From assembly GCF_006861795.1 (NCBI RefSeq), contig NZ_VDGH01000004.1, forward strand, positions 186,001 to 250,000: a DNA stretch of 64,000 nucleotides. The letters are read 5' to 3'. The translations under genes were made by a program, and so were the position numbers. Source of the DNA: Psychrobacillus lasiicapitis. Its GTDB lineage: Bacteria; Bacillota; Bacilli; Bacillales_A; Planococcaceae. How positions within the stretch are numbered: position 1 is the first letter of the stretch; the number at the start of each line of letters is the position of its first letter. The notes beneath the pieces were generated by a model. That model made no database searches, was not told where the DNA came from, and saw only the letters and a list, made by a program, of their open reading frames with translations. Shown here in pieces: positions 14,981 to 24,093 of this stretch.

Positions 14981-17014
14981 ATGTCGTCGTCCTTACGTGA
15001 TGTTAACGTTGCCATCGGAATGGATATATCAGACGGACCCCTTGCTGATTTAAACAGAAGAATAGACGATGTGATGAGTGCGTTAGGTGGCATCGATATA
15101 TCCTCTATAGATAGTGCAGTTGATAATGTTGGAGACTTGTCTCACGAATTTGGTGATCTAGAGGATTCCATTGTCGATGCAACAGACGAAGTAGAAACCT
15201 TAGATAATACCAATCTAAGTAATCTAGAAAGTGAAGTAAGTAACGCTGATAGGGGCATGGGATTACTCAAGAAAACAGTGCTTGGTATAGGTTCGGCTTT
15301 ACTAGCACTCGGTATTGGTGCAGCTTTAAAAGACTTCACGACTGGATCCATTGAAGCGGCAGCTAGTGCTCAAGCAATGAGTGCTCAGTTTGATGCAGTA
15401 TTTGACGAGCTCGAAAAAGAATCGACCTCAAGTCTCGAAAGCATAGCAAAAGAAACGGGCATGCTTCCAAATAGGCTTAAAGGTAGCTTTACTCAGATGG
15501 CGGCATTTGCTAAGACTACGGGAGCTAGCACAGCAGAAGCCTTATCACTGACTGAACGAGCCACGTTAGCGGCGGCTGATAGTGCGGCATTTTATGATAA
15601 ATCGATAGAAGAAGTTTCGGAAACCATGCAATCATTTTTAAAGGGTAATTTCGAAAACGATGCTGCATTAGGTATTTCTGCAACTGAAACCACTAGGAAC
15701 GCAAAGGCTAACGATCTCTATGGAAAGTCTTTTATTAAGTTATCGGAATCTCAAAAGCAACTTACCTTACTGGCTATGGTTGAAGATGGAAATAAACTTG
15801 CAGGGGCGTTAGGTCAAGCCGCTAAGGAATCGGAAGCTTATGAAAACCAGATGGGGAACTTGAAACAGGCATGGGAAGATTTCATGGCTAAAGCAGGAGC
15901 TCCAATACTAGAGCAAGCTGTTAGAGTGTTATCGACTCTTAGTGATGTTATATCGAATCTTGATCCAGGGCCATTTATGGAATTCGTATCTACTGGAATT
16001 TCTGGACTAAATACGCTTAAAGATGTAGTCATCGACACTTTAGGTTCTATCAAAGATGTTAGTGATATATCAGAGGTTCTCCAATCCTTAGGTATACCAC
16101 CAGAGATTGCAGATGTTTATCAAGCCTTTGGTGAAACTATCCTTTTAGCTTTTGAGGGTGGAAAAACGGCAGTGACATCTTTCGTAGACGAGGTTATTGT
16201 CCCGTTGATGCCAGTTGCACAGGAATTTATAGGCGTTGCTATGGACTATATAGGCAATATGGTTTCAGGTGCAATGAATATATTTGATTCATTAAAAATG
16301 ATTATTGCCGGACTTATAGAAGGAGTCATTATTCCTTTAATGCCTATGGCAAAATCTGTAATAGAGACTGTTTTCAATGTCATTTCACCAATTTTAAGGA
16401 TTGCCGGAGCGTTATTTGAGGGAGTTTCTGGCGCAGTTAAGTTTTTAGTGTCAGAAATAATCGTCCCTTTGCTACCTTTAGCATCGGCAACCCTAATTGC
16501 TACATGGGATTACATGAAACCTGTGTTAGATGCAATAATTTCTGCATTTAACGGAATAGCTGATGCAGTTGAATGGGTAGTCGACAAAATAAGTGGTCTA
16601 GGAAAAGTAATGAAGATTCTAGATATCGGAGGCAAGATAAGTAACTTCGTATCTAAAACAACGGATAACTTACCTGGCTTTGAAGTTGGTCTAGGCCGTG
16701 TTCCTATCGATGAAATGCCAGCACTTTTGCATAAGGATGAGGCTGTATTGCCTGCTGATGAAGCGGAAGCATTGCGTAGTGCCGGGATTCTAAAAGGTGA
16801 TGGTACAGACCCGACACTAGATTTTGATGGAGCAAGTTATAACAATGCACCACCAATTACGAATAGAACTACTAATTCTACTGTACAAGCACCGGTGACT
16901 ATCATCGTTCAAGGTTCTGATAAACCACAAGAAACCGCTAAAAGTGTAAGAGAAGAATTCGAAAGTTGGTACGCTGACTTGAATACTGTATTTCCTGTAA
17001 TAATGGAGGGATAG
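14981..17014 (+). CDS. Tape measure protein
   Basis: 677 residues. A long helical N-terminal region (residues 1-90, Asp/Ser/Val-rich), then hydrophobic segments (KKTVLGIGSALLALGIGAAL near 98-115 and several between about 380 and 550), and a C-terminal LPGFEVGLGRVPIDEMPALLHKDEAVLPADEAEAL typical of tape measures. Sets tail length and is ejected with the DNA. At 677 residues it predicts a fairly short tail. Confidence 0.88.
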   Translation: MSSSLRDVNVAIGMDISDGPLADLNRRIDDVMSALGGIDISSIDSAVDNVGDLSHEFGDLEDSIVDATDEVETLDNTNLSNLESEVSNADRGMGLLKKTVLGIGSALLALGIGAALKDFTTGSIEAAASAQAMSAQFDAVFDELEKESTSSLESIAKETGMLPNRLKGSFTQMAAFAKTTGASTAEALSLTERATLAAADSAAFYDKSIEEVSETMQSFLKGNFENDAALGISATETTRNAKANDLYGKSFIKLSESQKQLTLLAMVEDGNKLAGALGQAAKESEAYENQMGNLKQAWEDFMAKAGAPILEQAVRVLSTLSDVISNLDPGPFMEFVSTGISGLNTLKDVVIDTLGSIKDVSDISEVLQSLGIPPEIADVYQAFGETILLAFEGGKTAVTSFVDEVIVPLMPVAQEFIGVAMDYIGNMVSGAMNIFDSLKMIIAGLIEGVIIPLMPMAKSVIETVFNVISPILRIAGALFEGVSGAVKFLVSEIIVPLLPLASATLIATWDYMKPVLDAIISAFNGIADAVEWVVDKISGLGKVMKILDIGGKISNFVSKTTDNLPGFEVGLGRVPIDEMPALLHKDEAVLPADEAEALRSAGILKGDGTDPTLDFDGASYNNAPPITNRTTNSTVQAPVTIIVQGSDKPQETAKSVREEFESWYADLNTVFPVIMEG

Positions 17015-17016
17015 AG

Positions 17017-17598
17017 ATGGCAAAAATAAACGGAATAAAGATTGATGTATTGAAAGAAAGTCTACAAAATGACGTTGAGTTGCCATCTCACCCTGTAGAG
17101 AAGGGAATCAACTTAACAGATCACGTCGAACGAAAGCCGGTTGTGTTATCAATCAGCGGAAAGCTTATTCGTCCGGATAACACGACTTTAGAAACACTTC
17201 TGGGACGTTTATCTACAATTGAAACAAAAGGTACACTCGTTGCATATGAAGGCCGTAGAATCTATCATAATTTGATGATTGCGGCTTTTTCTTATGATGC
17301 TGATTCAAAGATCATGAATGGTTTTAACTTTAGTATGACACTTAAAGAGGTACGCTTTGCAGCACCTTCTTATGTATCGCTACCTGCCAAAACCAAAGCA
17401 GCAGTAGCAAAAAAATCATCTGTAGGCCGTAAGCAAACAGTGAACAAAAAGCAATTGCCTGTTTCTCATGTGGTTAAAAAAGGCGAGACTTATTATGATA
17501 TAGCACAAAAATACGGTGTTAAATGGCAAGACGTTCAGAAAAATAATAAGTATCCATCTAAACAAATTCCGATTGGAGTAAAAATAAAGGTAGGGTGA
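17017..17598 (+). CDS. LysM-domain tail/baseplate protein
   Basis: 193 residues. The N-terminal domain (1-125; NLTDHVERKPVVLSISGKLI ... GTLVAYEGRRIYHNLMIAAF) resembles the Dit-like baseplate domain found at this position in skin-type phages. A basic linker leads to a LysM repeat (HVVKKGETYYDIAQKYGVKWQDV, about 150-193) expected to bind peptidoglycan. Position right after the tape measure matches yqbP/xkdP. Confidence 0.8.
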   Translation: MAKINGIKIDVLKESLQNDVELPSHPVEKGINLTDHVERKPVVLSISGKLIRPDNTTLETLLGRLSTIETKGTLVAYEGRRIYHNLMIAAFSYDADSKIMNGFNFSMTLKEVRFAAPSYVSLPAKTKAAVAKKSSVGRKQTVNKKQLPVSHVVKKGETYYDIAQKYGVKWQDVQKNNKYPSKQIPIGVKIKVG

Positions 17599-17604
17599 TG
17601 AGGA

Positions 17605-17922
17605 ATGGACTTTGAATATATCGAAATAGAAAAAGAGCTCATTCCTTATCGCTTTGAAATTGAGCTCGGTGCAGAGTTGTTTGAGATGGAGATTAACTAT
17701 AATTTAATGCATGATTTTTTTACGATTGATCTATATAAGGACAATGAAGTACTTGTGTATGGCGAAAAGATAACATACGGAGTGCCATTATTTGCTGAAG
17801 TATACGATTCACGTTTTCCAGGTCCAACAATCGTTCCTATTGATGAATCTGGACAGGAGCAACGTGTAACCTTTGAAAATTTGAACGAGACAGTGTTTTT
17901 AAGGTTGGTGAATGACTTATGA
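17605..17922 (+). CDS. Baseplate plug-like protein
   Basis: 105 residues, beta-rich and acidic (IEIEKELIPYRFEIELGAELFEMEINYN), ending in LNETVFLRLVNDL. Matches the small proteins annotated as baseplate plug in contractile phages of Bacillales. Overlaps the hub gene by 4 nt. Its role in sealing the hub is inferred from that family. Confidence 0.6.
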   Translation: MDFEYIEIEKELIPYRFEIELGAELFEMEINYNLMHDFFTIDLYKDNEVLVYGEKITYGVPLFAEVYDSRFPGPTIVPIDESGQEQRVTFENLNETVFLRLVNDL

Positions 17923-18722
17923 GTACTATTCAGTTCGGACGTGTCACAGAGATAATAACGAACGATTTGAAGATATCTAGTGATACATTGGAAATTGAAT
18001 TTAATATTCCTTTTGACGATGATCCAGACCCTAACGTAAGTGAAATTGTCGTTTATAACCTATCCGATACTACTCTAAGCAAGCTTAAAAAAGGTGTGAA
18101 GCTTACGATGAATGCCGGATATAAAGCGGACAAGGGAGTTATTCTTTCAGGATTCATCTCAACGGTAGCATCCGAAAAAGGTGGAGCTGACAGAGCTACT
18201 AAAATATCAGTGGTAGATAGCCAACCAATCGACAATAAAAAAACACTGAAAAAGACGTTCAAAAAAGGTATCAAAGGTGATCAAATATTAAAGGAACTAG
18301 CGAAAGCTATTAAACTGAAAATAGCTGTAATCAAGCTACCGAATAATGTTGTTTATAAAAAAGGCTTCTCAGTTAATGGACCTGTTGTCGATGCTATGAA
18401 GAAGATTGCGAAGGATTGTGGAGCGAGCTTCTATATTAGCCGTTCTAATGTCTATATTCGTTCGATTAAAGAAGGGGATAACACTCAGTTCATCCTTAAC
18501 TCAAACACTGGGTTAATCGGCTCTCCTGAGTATTTTGAGGAAGAAAGAGACGGTAAGGTATTAAAGGGCTATAGAGTGAAGTCCTTGCTTCAGTATCGCA
18601 TGAATACGGCTTCTATTATCGAATTGCAATCGTTATTTGTTAAAGGGAAGTTTAGAGTTCGTAAAGGCAAGCATTACAGGAAAGGCGATGTTTATTATTC
18701 AGAAGTTGAGGTGATTGCATGA
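17919..18722 (+). CDS. Baseplate hub protein (gp27/gpD-like)
   Basis: 267 residues. Strand-rich N-terminal part (LKISSDTLEIEFNIPFDDDPDPNVSEIVVYNLS), then KKGIKGDQILKELAKAIKL and DAMKKIAKDCGASFYISRSNVYI, and a C-terminal LLQYRMNTASIIELQS segment. This is the layout of gp27/gpD hub proteins that hold the spike under the tail tube. Overlaps both neighbours by 4 nt. Confidence 0.72.
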   Translation: MSTIQFGRVTEIITNDLKISSDTLEIEFNIPFDDDPDPNVSEIVVYNLSDTTLSKLKKGVKLTMNAGYKADKGVILSGFISTVASEKGGADRATKISVVDSQPIDNKKTLKKTFKKGIKGDQILKELAKAIKLKIAVIKLPNNVVYKKGFSVNGPVVDAMKKIAKDCGASFYISRSNVYIRSIKEGDNTQFILNSNTGLIGSPEYFEEERDGKVLKGYRVKSLLQYRMNTASIIELQSLFVKGKFRVRKGKHYRKGDVYYSEVEVIA

Positions 18723-19150
18723 GTAATTCCTCTGAGTTTTATTCGAACTTTAAAAACCAATTACTTCTGTCCATTAACACTTGTATGCCTTGCAAAGTTC
18801 TTGCTTACAACGAGAGTAACCGAACGGCAAAGATTCAACCTTTGTTTATGATAAAAGAGATAAACCGAGCACCTGAGAAGCTTTCTGTGTTAGAAGATGT
18901 TCCTGTACTGTTTGAAAGAGTGAAGATAAAAAACAATACGGCCATCTCAGTGACCATACCAAATAGTGATCATACTCAAATAACATTTAATGAATCAGTA
19001 GAACTAGTACCCTCAATTAATGTCGGCGATATTGTCTTAGCGGTTTTCGCTCAAAGAAGTTTAGATGATGCAATTGAAGGTAATGTAGTTTACCCTGGTA
19101 CTTCTCGTTTATTCGCTGTTCACGATGCAATTATCGTAGGAATATTGTGA
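18719..19150 (+). CDS. Membrane-puncturing spike (Gp138-like)
   Basis: 143 residues. The N-terminal region (SINTCMPCKVLAYNESNRTAKIQPLF) is the OB-fold typical of Gp138-type spikes, followed by VPVLFERVKI and VGDIVLAVFAQRSLDDAI. The C-terminal part is short, so the spike tip is small. It pierces the cell envelope on sheath contraction. Sits between hub and wedge genes. Confidence 0.7.
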   Translation: MSNSSEFYSNFKNQLLLSINTCMPCKVLAYNESNRTAKIQPLFMIKEINRAPEKLSVLEDVPVLFERVKIKNNTAISVTIPNSDHTQITFNESVELVPSINVGDIVLAVFAQRSLDDAIEGNVVYPGTSRLFAVHDAIIVGIL

Positions 19151-19159
19151 GGTGATTGA

Positions 19160-19519
19160 ATGAAATCAATAGAATTAACAAGTGATGGAGATTTATTTTT
19201 TGAAAACGGTGATTTTAATGTCGTAGAAGGTCCTTTAGAGGTTAAACAAGTATTGACTATATCACTATCAACCAACTTAAAAGAATGGTTCCTAAACCTG
19301 CAATTTGGGTTAGATTTTACGAAGTTAAGAGAAAAACCAACTGATGAAGAAATTCGCTCGGAAGTCATTCGCGTTATTGGTCAAGAAGAGCGTGTCGATA
19401 TTATTAATGAAGTACAGATTGTTCAAAATCGTAAAGAACGACAATTATTCGTCCGCTATGAAGTCCAACTGATTGATGGCCAGATATTAAACGGGGAGGT
19501 GGTCTTAGGTGGCACTTGA
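19160..19519 (+). CDS. Baseplate wedge protein (DUF2634 / XkdS-like)
   Basis: 119 residues. Contains LTSDGDLFFENGDFNVVEGPLEV and NLKEWFLNLQFGLDFTKLREKPTDEE, hallmarks of gp25/DUF2634 wedge proteins. Joins the sheath to the baseplate. Overlaps the baseplate J gene by 11 nt. Confidence 0.82.
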   Translation: MKSIELTSDGDLFFENGDFNVVEGPLEVKQVLTISLSTNLKEWFLNLQFGLDFTKLREKPTDEEIRSEVIRVIGQEERVDIINEVQIVQNRKERQLFVRYEVQLIDGQILNGEVVLGGT

Positions 19520-20693
19520 TAGCAAAGGATATAAAAGAAAGACGTATGATGATTTATTAAATGACATGTCAGCAAAAGCTAAGCAACACTTTGGAGAGGA
19601 TGCAAACGTATCTGAGCGCTCTGTGCTTGGTATTATTCTTCGGATAATGGCATGGTTTCTGTCGTTAGTATGGCAAGACAATGAAAACGTCTATTACTCT
19701 GCATATCGAAAGACTGCAGAAGGTGCACAACTAGATATGTTACTGCCATATGCGGGTATAACACGAAATTTAGATCAATATGCTTTTGGAGCATTAGAAA
19801 TAACCGGCACACCGAATCATTTGGTGAGTGCTGGTTTTTTAGTTTCTAAAATAAACTCTGACATATTCTTTGAAACCACTGAAGATGTAGTGATAGGTTC
19901 AAACGGAAAAGGAATAGTGGAAATAAAAGCCGTGGAATTAGGGAGTATCGGCAATACGGCAGCAAACACTATCACAGAAATCGTTAACCCGGATGCGGAT
20001 GTTATTAGCGTAACTAACCTTGCTGACACATCGGGAGGACGAGAGAAAGAAACTGAGTTAGAAGCTCGTGAAAGAGCATCTATAACGGTTGAAGGAATGG
20101 GTTCGGCCACTACAAATGCAATTAGAGCAAATCTTTTAAAGATACCTTCTGTTCGTGCTGCAACAGTCACAGAGAACTTTGGTGATGAACCAGATGTATA
20201 TGGTGCGCCAATGAGATCCATACAAGCATTCGTACTAGGTGGGACAGATGAAGAAATAGCCTATGCAATTTTCGAAAAGAAAGCCGGAGGGATTCAACCT
20301 TACGGGACTACCTATGTGAACGTTATAGATGATAGCGGAAACCCTCAACTAATTGGATTTACAAGAGCTATCGAAATACCAATTTACATTAAAGCTAATG
20401 TTACTACCAATTCTTCTTTTCCTAGCAAGGGTATAGATCAAATAAAGTCTGCTTTGATTAGATATGTTGGAGGAGTAGATGTTGATTCATCGGTGTACGC
20501 AGGGTTGAACATGGGCGAAGATGTAATCGAATCTCGATTAATTGCTCGTGCATATCAAGTTATAGGGCTTGAAGATATCACCTTTGAATTATCTACAGAT
20601 GGCATTGATTACAGTGAATCCAATGTCAATATTGGTTTGCAAGAAGTAGCGCAATTGAATGCGGCAAATATTGAGGTGACTGAAAATGTTTAG
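19509..20693 (+). CDS. Baseplate J-like protein (XkdT-like)
   Basis: 394 residues, GTG start. Shows the J-family pattern: KTYDDLLNDMSAKAKQHFG near the N-terminus, ENVYYSAYRKTAEGAQLDMLLPYAGI, then DTSGGREKETELEARERASI and SVRAATVTENF. Builds the wedge ring that triggers sheath contraction. Overlaps neighbours on both sides, as in PBSX. Confidence 0.88.
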   Translation: MALDSKGYKRKTYDDLLNDMSAKAKQHFGEDANVSERSVLGIILRIMAWFLSLVWQDNENVYYSAYRKTAEGAQLDMLLPYAGITRNLDQYAFGALEITGTPNHLVSAGFLVSKINSDIFFETTEDVVIGSNGKGIVEIKAVELGSIGNTAANTITEIVNPDADVISVTNLADTSGGREKETELEARERASITVEGMGSATTNAIRANLLKIPSVRAATVTENFGDEPDVYGAPMRSIQAFVLGGTDEEIAYAIFEKKAGGIQPYGTTYVNVIDDSGNPQLIGFTRAIEIPIYIKANVTTNSSFPSKGIDQIKSALIRYVGGVDVDSSVYAGLNMGEDVIESRLIARAYQVIGLEDITFELSTDGIDYSESNVNIGLQEVAQLNAANIEVTENV

Positions 20694-21324
20694 TACAAAG
20701 CTAATAATGAGTAGATTTGCCGATTATTTCGCTAAACACCCTACTTCGAATTTATCGAAACTAATCAGTATTTTTTCAGATGAATTACAAGTTTTACAAA
20801 AGACCAATGAAACCATTCTAGAATGGCGAGATATAGACAAAGCACAAGGAAAAGCGCTTGATTTGGTTGGAGAGAACGTGAATCAACCACGAGGAAAAGC
20901 TTCAGATGAAGTATACAGGATTCTTTTAAAATCAAAGATTGCTAGAAACATGTCGGATGGTTCGATTAATGCAATCATCCATGTTATTTCAATCGCTCTA
21001 TCCACGGATCCATCTGCAATTAAGATAGTGGAAAAGTGGAATGACTTCGATGATCCAGAACCTGCAGCTATAAAGGTAATAGAATTGCCATTAAAAACAA
21101 TGAATAAAGCCGGATTAGATCCTACGAACTTCACTCGAATTGTTCAATGTACTGTAGCAGCAGGCATAAAAGTTGGGGTCATTGAACTGTCAGGAACTTT
21201 TGAATTTGGTACAACAGCGATGGAAGTAGATAACTTAAAAGGGTTCGGAAATATCAATGGAACTGTAGGGGGATATTTAGGAGCCGTTCTTATACCGTCA
21301 ACATTTGAACAATTACCGATATAG
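20686..21324 (+). CDS. Tail protein of the XkdU/DUF2612 type
   Basis: 212 residues. Helical N-terminal part (LSKLISIFSDELQVLQKTNETILEWRDIDKAQGKALDLVGENVNQPRGKASDEVYRILLKSKIARN) with the conserved AQGKALDLVGENV core, then a small beta-rich tail ending FEFGTTAMEVDNLKGFGN. Such proteins follow baseplate J and link the wedge to tail fibres. Confidence 0.7.
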   Translation: MFSTKLIMSRFADYFAKHPTSNLSKLISIFSDELQVLQKTNETILEWRDIDKAQGKALDLVGENVNQPRGKASDEVYRILLKSKIARNMSDGSINAIIHVISIALSTDPSAIKIVEKWNDFDDPEPAAIKVIELPLKTMNKAGLDPTNFTRIVQCTVAAGIKVGVIELSGTFEFGTTAMEVDNLKGFGNINGTVGGYLGAVLIPSTFEQLPI

Positions 21325-21335
21325 GAGGGATATAA

Positions 21336-21863
21336 ATGCCATTTGTTAAACCACTTCCTCATTGGGAAGCACCAGGAATAGAACCTCCACTTTCCCTTAG
21401 ACAAAATGGTTGGAAAGCAGGAGTTAAACCACCTGATGAGTATTTTAATCATTTACACAGCAAGGCTTATGAAGCTTTAAAAGAACTACAAGAGTATGCC
21501 CTTCACAAAGATGAATTGGATTTATCGGGATTGGCTACTGATACCGAATTGCAGGCTGTAGAGAAAATTATTTCCACACATTTATTAAATATAGAAAATC
21601 CACACAAGGTCACAAAAAAGCAAGTAGGTCTTGAATACGTAGAGAACTATAAAATCGCTACACAAGCAGAAGCGGAAACGGGTTCGTTGAATAATAAATA
21701 CATGACACCTGAAACAACTAAACAAGCAGTTACAAAGTTCACACCTAAAGATGTTCCAGGAGGATTCCCAGTATTAGATGAAAAGGGGAAATTGAAATCG
21801 GACCAATTGCCAAATGATACAGCGATAGGAATAGAGTTATTGAAAATCACAAGTTTATATTAG
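21336..21863 (+). CDS. Short tail fibre protein
   Basis: 175 residues. An N-terminal attachment part, then the recurring fibre motif NPHKVTKKQVGLEYVENYKI and a GSLNNKYMTPETTKQAV block typical of phage fibre shafts, and a PGGFPVLDEKGKLKSDQLP segment. Much shorter than most receptor-binding fibres, so it probably depends on the next small genes for its tip. AGGAGG precedes the ATG. Confidence 0.7.
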   Translation: MPFVKPLPHWEAPGIEPPLSLRQNGWKAGVKPPDEYFNHLHSKAYEALKELQEYALHKDELDLSGLATDTELQAVEKIISTHLLNIENPHKVTKKQVGLEYVENYKIATQAEAETGSLNNKYMTPETTKQAVTKFTPKDVPGGFPVLDEKGKLKSDQLPNDTAIGIELLKITSLY

Positions 21864-21875
21864 GAGGAAATAAAA

Positions 21876-22223
21876 ATGGCAATGACTACAAAAGGTTATT
21901 ATAATGAGGTTTCTGCATTATCGGCAGATGTACCTCTAACAACAGTGTTGGATTTTGTTGGGACAGGGATGTTGAAAACTGCTTTTGTAACTTCTCAGAA
22001 CTCAACTAACTTGAATCTAAGACTCACTATAGATGGAAACATTATCTATGACAGAAATATAGCAAATTTTGTCGGGTTTATTGGTTTATATACCTCAGAA
22101 TTTAGTAATAGTAATAGAAGTTTTAATTTGCCTTTTAAAGAAAGCATAAAATTAGAATATTATAGTACTCAAAAAACTTCTGGGCTTTACCACAGTATTC
22201 AAGCGGTAATAGTTCATGAGTAG
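21876..22223 (+). CDS. Small tail-tip or fibre-associated protein, unknown
   Basis: 115 residues, beta-rich with Ser, Thr and Asn (TTKGYYNEVSALSADVPLTTVLDF ... SIQAVIVHE). AGGAGG upstream of ATG. Position between fibre genes and lysis module suggests a receptor-binding tip. No family recognised. Confidence 0.55.
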   Translation: MAMTTKGYYNEVSALSADVPLTTVLDFVGTGMLKTAFVTSQNSTNLNLRLTIDGNIIYDRNIANFVGFIGLYTSEFSNSNRSFNLPFKESIKLEYYSTQKTSGLYHSIQAVIVHE

Positions 22224-22237
22224 AGGAGGCAAGCTTT

Positions 22238-22546
22238 ATGAAAACGTTATTGATTTATAAAAAGGATAACAATTCTGTTTTAGTCGCCGTGAGGTGGTCA
22301 AATGATGAGGATTTTCCTTTAGACGATTTCCTTAGTGTAAACAACTTGAAAAGGGAAGAAATTGAACTAGTCACAGACGAAAGAGTTTTCACCCATGAAT
22401 ACACAATAGAAAAAGGTGAAATTAAATTTGGGGATTTAAAACCTTTACCCGATCCAGAACCACAACCACCAACAGAAACTGAGCTTTTAACAGACTATAT
22501 CGTAGATGTGGATTATCGGGTAACTATGATTGAATTAGGACTATAA
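22238..22546 (+). CDS. Small tail fibre-associated protein
   Basis: 102 residues. Begins KTLLIYKKDNNSVLVAVRWSNDEDFP, a Pro-rich linker (LPDPEPQPPTETE) follows, then a short helix (LLTDYIVDVDYRVTMIELGL) that fits proteins just before XkdX-type genes in Bacillales prophages. Strong GAGGAGG ribosome site. Exact role unknown. Confidence 0.6.
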   Translation: MKTLLIYKKDNNSVLVAVRWSNDEDFPLDDFLSVNNLKREEIELVTDERVFTHEYTIEKGEIKFGDLKPLPDPEPQPPTETELLTDYIVDVDYRVTMIELGL

Positions 22547-22569
22547 AAAAATTGAATGGAGAATGAAAA

Positions 22570-22725
22570 ATGAACTTAACTTATCGTGCATGTAAATCGC
22601 AAATCGAGCGCCAGTCTTATACTACGAAAGAGGATATGCAACAGAAACTAGATATTTTTCTGGTTGGAGATCGTATTACACAACCTCAGTATGAAGAGTT
22701 ATCAACACAACTAAACGCAGCATAA
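22570..22725 (+). CDS. XkdX-like small phage protein
   Basis: 51 residues from ATG 22570 to TAA 22725. The pattern KEDMQQKLDIFLVGDRITQPQYEELSTQL is that of XkdX-type proteins, which follow tail fibre genes in PBSX-like phages and have no settled function. It is the last structural-operon gene before the accessory cassette. Confidence 0.7.
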   Translation: MNLTYRACKSQIERQSYTTKEDMQQKLDIFLVGDRITQPQYEELSTQLNAA

Positions 22726-22787
22726 GCTAGCGTTATTTTATCAAAGATCATGTTCAATTCCTTCTAATGCGATTGAAAATACTAATT

Positions 22788-22815
22788 TTGAATTAATTCT
22801 TTTATCTCCTATAAT
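22788..22815 (+). promoter_or_regulatory. Sigma-A promoter of the accessory cassette
   Basis: TTGAAT at 22788-22793 and TATAAT at 22810-22815 with a 16-nt spacer, about 17 nt before the start of the zinc-ribbon gene. An autonomous promoter inside the late region suggests expression in the lysogen, typical of morons. Confidence 0.65.
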
Positions 22816-22832
22816 AGAGGGGGGGGATAATT

Positions 22833-23168
22833 ATGAGGGTTACTTCTGAATATTTTGAAAACGAAAGATATTCTTGTCGAAGTTGCAATAAAATTCTACA
22901 AGAAAAACAAGTAAACACGGAGACTTGGCGTTGTGATGCATGCGGGAAAAAGTTATTAATTGATATTGGAAAAAGGAACAAATTAGTGAGATTGTTACCT
23001 AGTGAAATGACAGAGTATGACACAGTTTACGATCAATATACAGAGAAGCTTCATGAATTAAAAGGCATTAATAGCAAAGGAGAGAAATATATATTTGGAG
23101 TTAAGGGTTATCGTGGGATATCAGTTAGTGAGGATGAATTTGTAAATTGCATGTGGAATGATCAATAA
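22833..23168 (+). CDS. Small zinc-ribbon protein, accessory
   Basis: 111 residues, with an AGAGGGGGGG site upstream. Two CxxC knuckles (CRSC at 15-18 and CDAC at 34-37) form a zinc ribbon; the C-terminal half has no recognised fold. It lies between the XkdX-like gene and the membrane-GAF/Panacea pair, under its own promoter. May be part of the same accessory system or an independent moron. Function unknown. Confidence 0.6.
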   Translation: MRVTSEYFENERYSCRSCNKILQEKQVNTETWRCDACGKKLLIDIGKRNKLVRLLPSEMTEYDTVYDQYTEKLHELKGINSKGEKYIFGVKGYRGISVSEDEFVNCMWNDQ

Positions 23169-23292
23169 GTTCATTCACCGACATATTTGGAACCAACTGT
23201 GAAATAACTTACAGACAAGTAAAATAACAAAAACTTATTAAAGGAAAATCCTCACCTTTTGTCGAATAACATAATAAGGCAAGAGGGAGGAA

Positions 23293-24093
23293 ATGATTTT
23301 GAAAGCTTTTTTCAAAAATATTCTTAGTTTATTTTCGTTTATTTTTAATCTAAAAAACCTAAAATACTATTGGAGTCAAATTATAATTGTAATCGTTCCA
23401 ATCATATTAGTACTATTTTCTAATTTACCTTCCGCAATCGCTTCTCATTGGATTTTTATTAGTTTATTTATTTTAGCATTAATCTTGTGTGTAATTTATT
23501 CACTAAATATATCACAAGAATTAATGATTAAAATCAGAGATGTTGGAGAGTTGGAACACCAAAATAATGATTTGACTTCATTTTTACAAACTACACCTGA
23601 AAGGGTAATTAAGAGTATATATAAATACCTGGATTTCGGATACACCGAACGAATAACAGTCTATCGTTATGCGGATTCACATTTTGTTCCGATTGGTAGA
23701 TATTCTAAAAACAGTGAATTTAAAAAAGGCGGGAGAAATCGATATCCAAATAGTGAAGGTTATATCGGGATTGCTTGGAAACAAGGAGAATTGATTATTG
23801 ATGGTTTACCGGATCCGGACAAACAGTTCAAAGGTTATATAAGAGAAGTAAAAACGAAATGTAATATAGAAGAAATTGTAATTTCAGAAATGAGAATGAG
23901 AAGTAGGAGTTACTACTGTCTTAATCTTGATAATCTAAACGGGGATCCTATTGCTGTAATAGTATTTGAATCAACAAATGAATCACTACCTAAAAAGACA
24001 ACAGAGATTAAAAATTTACTGGACAGTTCATTTGGTCATTTAATTGTCGATATGATTAACATGAATCTTCCACCAGGAAGGAGGGCCGTATAG
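23293..24093 (+). CDS. Membrane-anchored GAF-like protein, candidate toxin/effector
   Basis: 266 residues. Two membrane segments (about 26-44 and 50-71), a short linker helix, then a GAF-like domain (about 99-260) with ERITVYRYADSHFVPIGRYSKNSEF, the SEGYIGIAWKQGELIIDGLPDPD core and DPIAVIVFEST at the end. The stop TAG is followed directly by the ATG of the Panacea-domain gene, so the two form a coupled pair. A membrane effector whose cytosolic sensor is held by the Panacea partner is a reasonable model, by analogy with PanTA systems; it is inference. Confidence 0.65.
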   Translation: MILKAFFKNILSLFSFIFNLKNLKYYWSQIIIVIVPIILVLFSNLPSAIASHWIFISLFILALILCVIYSLNISQELMIKIRDVGELEHQNNDLTSFLQTTPERVIKSIYKYLDFGYTERITVYRYADSHFVPIGRYSKNSEFKKGGRNRYPNSEGYIGIAWKQGELIIDGLPDPDKQFKGYIREVKTKCNIEEIVISEMRMRSRSYYCLNLDNLNGDPIAVIVFESTNESLPKKTTEIKNLLDSSFGHLIVDMINMNLPPGRRAV

